From Gordius sp. MW1 (Eukaryota > Nematomorpha > Gordioida > Gordea > Gordiidae), in contig OZ038527.1 in the NCBI GenBank assembly GCA_964036665.1, positions 1 through 64,000 on the forward strand: a stretch of 64,000 bases of DNA, read 5' to 3'. The position numbers and the translations under genes are program-made. The notes beneath the pieces were generated by a model. That model was not told the origin of the DNA, searched no databases, and worked only from the letters and a program-made list of their open reading frames with translations. Each line of letters opens with the position of its first letter. The first letter of the stretch is position 1. This document shows positions 60,612-64,000 of the stretch, piece after piece.

Positions 60612-61300
60612 ATTAATTAATATGCTTTCACCTTATGAAAAGGCAAGCATCGAATTAGAAGCGGATAAGTCACCAACGCTCTATAAAATATTTCCCTTTT
60701 ATAAATCATTAAAAAGCATCCCAAATTTATTTCTATCTTCTACGTGTAATGATAATTTGTTGACTTTAAGATCTATAATTGAAGTCAAGAGCCAAAACTA
60801 TGCTAATTTCAAAATTTAATATCGATATCATAAAACATCAGACTTTCTTGTTTCTTAGTTCGCACATTAAAAATGCTTTCCGAATATAAAAGAAGCTTCT
60901 TAAAAACTATAATAACATAATTTTTAAAGAAATTAAAGCAAGAAGATCTTTGCTCTTCTTGTATAAGTTGCCCAACTATGAGTAATCCAGCTCAGGTGTA
61001 CAACACTAAGCAATTATATATTTTGTACGAGGGACGATGATGAAACGGAAAAGGTTGATATATCTTAAATAAATCTAAACCTGAAGATGCTCTATTAGAT
61101 GTAATTTTATGGTGGAAGAACACCAACTTATGCTATCAAAATTAACAATAATAGCTAGTCAGTTTTTGTCAATTATAGCCAACAGTGCTACGAGTGACAG
61201 GCAAGTCGCCTATAGAACAGAGAAGAACGAAATTATTGCCTGATTGCCTGAATAGTCTTTTAGTTTTAAATGACAACATTAAATTGTAGTTTTTAATTAA
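60612..61300 (+). pseudogene. hAT transposase fossil, C-terminal part
   Basis: The frame from about 60610 reads NMLSPYEKASIELEADKSPT, then LYKIFPFYKSLK, which resembles the L.P.Y.AT.ELS..K.PT...V.P....L segment of hAT transposases. Further on (about 61080-61260, with shifts) are ILWWKNTN, then ASQFLSIIANSATSDRQV, matching the WWK and FLSIPASSA.SER.F parts of the C-terminal dimerisation region. Only this part is seen and it is full of stops. It follows directly on the RT pseudogene, which it truncates or abuts. Confidence 0.65.
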
Positions 61301-61380
61301 AACCGATTTTATATGCTATAACAAAATATTTCATGAACCCTACAAAATAGTTTTTATACAAATAAATAATTTTCAAACAA

Positions 61381-61522
61381 CCTAGACATGTTTTTACTCG
61401 TGCGGGCCTGATGCGGCGCAATTTTTGGATTTTTTGCGGGCCGGGTCCGGGCCAAAAAAAAAATATTTTTGCGAGTATGGGCCGGGCCTGAACCTAAAAT
61501 TTCGGCCCATGCAGACCTCTAA
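61381..61522. mobile_element. GC-rich miniature element with GGGCC blocks
   Basis: A 140-base island in AT-rich DNA: CCTAGACATGTTTTTACTCG at the left, GCGGGCCGGGTCCGGGCC in the middle and GGCCCATGCAGACCTCTA at the right. The outer ends are weakly inverted (CTAGACATG against CATGCAGACCTCTA). Ends of this sort are seen on hAT-type miniature elements, but no clear target duplication is visible. Confidence 0.4.
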
Positions 61523-62719
61523 TTACTACTACTACCAATGGTTATGATTGTTATATAGTCAAGTAAAATCGTATTCACCCCCTTCTCGCTATATTTGCGC
61601 CTATACAAAATATTTATTATTTTAATTTTTTTTGTTAAGGGTGGAAAATATTAAGTATAAAAATACAATTAATACGCACCTCTTATTTTCTAACCCTTTT
61701 TATGCAGTATTTATTTTTTGCCCACCCCCCACAAGTGGATAAAAGTACACAAAATATTTTTTTTAATTTTTACTAAAATTTAATTAATTTTATAGAAACT
61801 TCGGGTTATTTATTTCTTATTAATAAGCACTCCCCCCCCCCTTTAATGACGAAAAAAAAACTTCAATGCAAAAAATTAAAACTAAACAAAAATTTTGTTT
61901 TGCCCCTCCCTAATTGAACTTTTAAACGTTTCGCCTCTCCCCTAATCACCTGGCTACATGATCATCTAAAAGTAGACTTTAAAAATCAATTTAGTAAACC
62001 ATATTATTTACTGTGAGTATTCCTTATTTGTATTCCATTATAAAGCTCTTCTCTAGGGGCATTAACACTCCCAATTTCTAAAAACAAAGAATCTAAAGTA
62101 ATTTAGATAATAGAAAAAATATTTTAACTACCTTTATTACTTAAATTTAGCTGTTGTACCATCACCTTTTACCCCCCTGCCTACCCCACAGATGTCTGGG
62201 AATAATTAAGTGGATTATATTATTTTTATTTTATGCTTAAGTATTAATTGACGAAATGATCATAATAAGATTACCTACCACTGCTTGAGTTTAATGTAAA
62301 TCATGAAATAGGGTTAAGGATCAATTACATAGCTTCATCGCTGAGCCTTCTTTTCAATATCAGTATATTATTAATTAATATTCCTTTTTCATCCGTGATA
62401 CATGGTCGCATATCGTACTCAACGTAGTAAGGCATGAATGAGTATAGATTGCTTGTCTCTCTCTCTCTTTATTGATATTTTAGCTCTGTTGGAAAAAGAG
62501 TATTAAAAGTGACGTTTGGAAGTGTAATGTAATCAAAGAGGAGGTGAGGTGTAGAGACATTTGAATTTGAAAATATTATTATTATTATTGATAACATTAG
62601 TCACTTCATTATCGTTAAAATTAATTAAATTAAATATCAAATGTATTTAGTTTCGTGGTTGTTGTGTTTACTAGTAAAAATACTTTTTCCAACATTGATT
62701 AACAAATTTACAATTTTAC
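61523..62719. other. Intergenic DNA upstream of the nuclear receptor gene
   Basis: AT-rich, with no gene seen. It holds C-rich runs near 61835 (CCCCCCCCCC), a possible diverged miniature-element end at 61940-61965 (CACCTGGCTACATGATCA), a short CT-repeat at 62456-62468 and an ATT microsatellite near 62575. The last few hundred bases should contain the promoter of the gene starting at 62720, but I see no element I can assign. Confidence 0.5.
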
Positions 62720-62877
62720 ATGGATGAAGAAACCATCATACCACCTCCTCGGGCCAAAGCAGGACAACAATGTATGGTGTGCGGAGATGTAGCGCTTGGT
62801 CGTCATTATGGAATATATGCTTGTAATGGGTGCAGCGGATTTTTCAAAAGGAGCGTCAGGAAAAAATTGAATTACAG
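62720..62877 (+). CDS. Nuclear receptor NR2E-type, exon 1 (first zinc finger)
   Basis: The ATG at 62720 begins a short N-terminus followed by the first C4 zinc finger of a nuclear receptor DNA-binding domain: [20 protein letters not shown], then [17 protein letters not shown]. The P-box CNGCSG, which reads the DNA half-site, is that of the NR2E3/PNR/Hr51/fax-1 group. The loop has VALGR where relatives have SSGK, a divergence in a normally fixed stretch. The exon ends in phase 2 at CAG before GTAGTC. Members are transcription factors, often in photoreceptor or neuronal fate. The start is the first ATG in frame, giving an unusually short N-terminal region; an upstream exon is possible. Confidence 0.85.
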
Positions 62878-63199
62878 GTAGTCATGTTATTACACTAATT
62901 AATAGAGGATGCTCCTGTTCTTTCATTTTTCAAATTCATGAGATTTTGCGTTTTTAATTTGAGTTTGCTGTAATTGCATGCTTCTATAAAACTTAGATTC
63001 CTTAAAGGTGAAATTGAATTTTACAAACATAGTAATTTTATGCCCGTTTGTAACTAAATTGGTGGCTACAAGATTACAATTTTTGCAAACCCACCTTTAC
63101 TTCAAGGCGATATACTTTATTCGAGTAATCAGACTTTAATAATTTAAATACTCCCTCCTTTTAGCAATAATAATGATAAAAGCATATCCGACTTATCAG

Positions 63200-63303
63200 G
63201 TGTCAATCAGGCGATGGGGCTTGTCTAATCGACAAAAGTCATAGAAATCAATGTCAGGAATGCCGACTCCAAAAATGCTTATCCACGGGAATGAACAAAA
63301 ATG
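63200..63303 (+). CDS. Nuclear receptor NR2E-type, exon 2 (second zinc finger)
   Basis: Preceded by an acceptor (CTTATCAG) after a 322-base intron. It completes the Arg codon and encodes [20 protein letters not shown], then [14 protein letters not shown], the second C4 finger with C-x6-C-x9-C-x2-C spacing, as in NR2E receptors. The D-box and the [13 protein letters not shown] segment are well conserved. The exon ends one base into a codon at GTAAGC (63304). Reading phases of exons 1, 2 and 3 agree, which supports the splice sites. Confidence 0.85.
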
Positions 63304-63352
63304 GTAAGCATTTATCCTCGTAAATCCCACACACTAATTTTATTTTACTAAG

Positions 63353-63613
63353 CTGTGCAAAAAGAAAGGAAAGCCCCGAATCCATATAATTTGATTAGGA
63401 GGAATAATAAAAAAGCGGCTGAGCAGCATTACGCTAATATCTTGAAAAATATTCAAATACTTAACGGGTTGCCATTGTTAAATATCTTCCCTTGGCATCC
63501 AACTAACCACGCTTGGTACTGCCCTCCTTATAATCAAATGTCTCATTTCCATACTAACACCAATCCTAATTCCTTACCCTTCTTATTCCACGACAAAAAT
63601 AGGAAAAACTCAG
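63353..63613 (+). CDS. Nuclear receptor NR2E-type, exon 3 (hinge), gene runs off the window
   Basis: After an intron of 49 bases ending TACTAAG, the frame continues AVQKERKAPNPYNLIRRNNK. AVQ-x-ER is the conserved C-terminal extension of NR2E DNA-binding domains. About 80 hinge residues rich in His, Asn and Pro follow. The most likely end is CTCAG before GTTTCA at 63613, since the open frame beyond enters a miniature transposon at 63651; that donor choice is an inference. The ligand-binding domain must lie beyond 64000. Confidence 0.7.
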
Positions 63614-63650
63614 GTTTCACAAAATACTCTTCTTATTCTCATTTACATAT

Positions 63651-63908
63651 CATAGGCGTAACTAGGATTTCCTCAAGGGAGGGGGAGGGGGTTATAAAAT
63701 TTTCAGTGTTAAATTTTTTGGACTATTCTTTTGGATAAAAATGTTTTTTTTCTTAAAAAAGTAGACAATAGTGTAAAAATAATAAAATACTAAAAGTAAA
63801 ATTCCAACAAATATTTATTTTTTATTAAATATACAATATAAATATTTAATAAATTGAAAATCATGGGAGGGGTTCTAACCCGAAAACCACCCCCTGCCTA
63901 CGCCAATG
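63651..63908. mobile_element. 258-bp miniature transposon (GGCGTA family) next to the receptor hinge exon
   Basis: The ends are CATAGGCGTAAC and CCTACGCCAATG, inverted with mismatches, with a G-rich block near the left (GGGAGGGGGAGGGGG) and a C-rich block near the right (ACCACCCCCTGCC). TACATAT lies on both sides, a 7-base target duplication. It belongs to the same family as 46959-47111. The open reading frame of exon 3 continues into it by chance as far as 63738. Confidence 0.7.
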
Positions 63909-64000
63909 CTACATATAATTAATTTATTAAAAACTAGGTATATTATCTTTATTTTAATTAGGCGGAACAAGTTTTTCTATAGAAAATATCCTTAGTGCCC

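Noticed and set aside
63614-63738. Extension of the nuclear receptor exon 3 frame to a stop at 63738
   Set aside because: The extension soon enters a miniature transposon with a target duplication, so it is unlikely to be native coding sequence; a donor at 63614 is more plausible.

Overview
The window is a chromosome end of a metazoan. It opens with 6.87 kb of (CCCTAA)n, the C-rich strand of a TTAGGG telomere, and then runs inward through subtelomeric satellite into transposon-rich DNA, reaching recognisable gene exons only in the last 1.3 kb. The TTAGGG repeat argues against most insects (TTAGG) and nematodes (TTAGGC). The AT-rich composition, Helitron, piggyBac and hAT remnants, FLYWCH zinc fingers and an NR2E-type nuclear receptor all fit an invertebrate animal. 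I cannot name the phylum from the sequence.

Layout: 1-6870 telomere. 6871-39622 about 27 kb of a subtelomeric satellite with a basic period of 136 bp, organised as mixed length variants distally and as a more uniform subfamily proximally. Two non-satellite blocks interrupt it. The first (8394-11648) is a patch holding a scrap of LTR-retrotransposon pol, a broken APE-type LINE on the minus strand, and unidentified DNA. The second (26840-29377) is a non-LTR retrotransposon with a restriction-like endonuclease (RLE). Its 784-codon reading frame is open but lacks an N-terminus, and it is bounded by a perfect 85-bp inverted repeat with a 65-nt poly(T) on its 5' side. This is the most unusual object in the window.

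39623-48198 carries miniature transposon pieces, a 1.5-kb internally deleted piggyBac element bounded by TTAA that splits a host-like reading frame, and a decayed locus of repeated FLYWCH zinc-finger modules, each followed by a short helical segment. 48199-58190 is a second tandem repeat with a monomer of about 166 bp. It starts at a 388-bp palindromic element and was later split by a 6.6-kb Helitron whose ends (TC at 49965, CTAG at 56568) and A/T target can both be read. The Helitron Rep/helicase gene is decayed and itself carries a 443-bp fold-back element.

58196-61300 holds a second, decayed copy of the same RT family found at 27-29 kb, cut off by a hAT transposase fossil. 62720 to the window end contains the first three exons of an NR2E-type (PNR/Hr51-like) nuclear receptor, with another miniature element just after exon 3.

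Apart from the nuclear receptor, and perhaps some small or decayed reading frames, no intact host gene is evident. The region reads as a layered record: satellite growth, retroelement and Helitron insertions into satellites, and nested insertion into older coding DNA.
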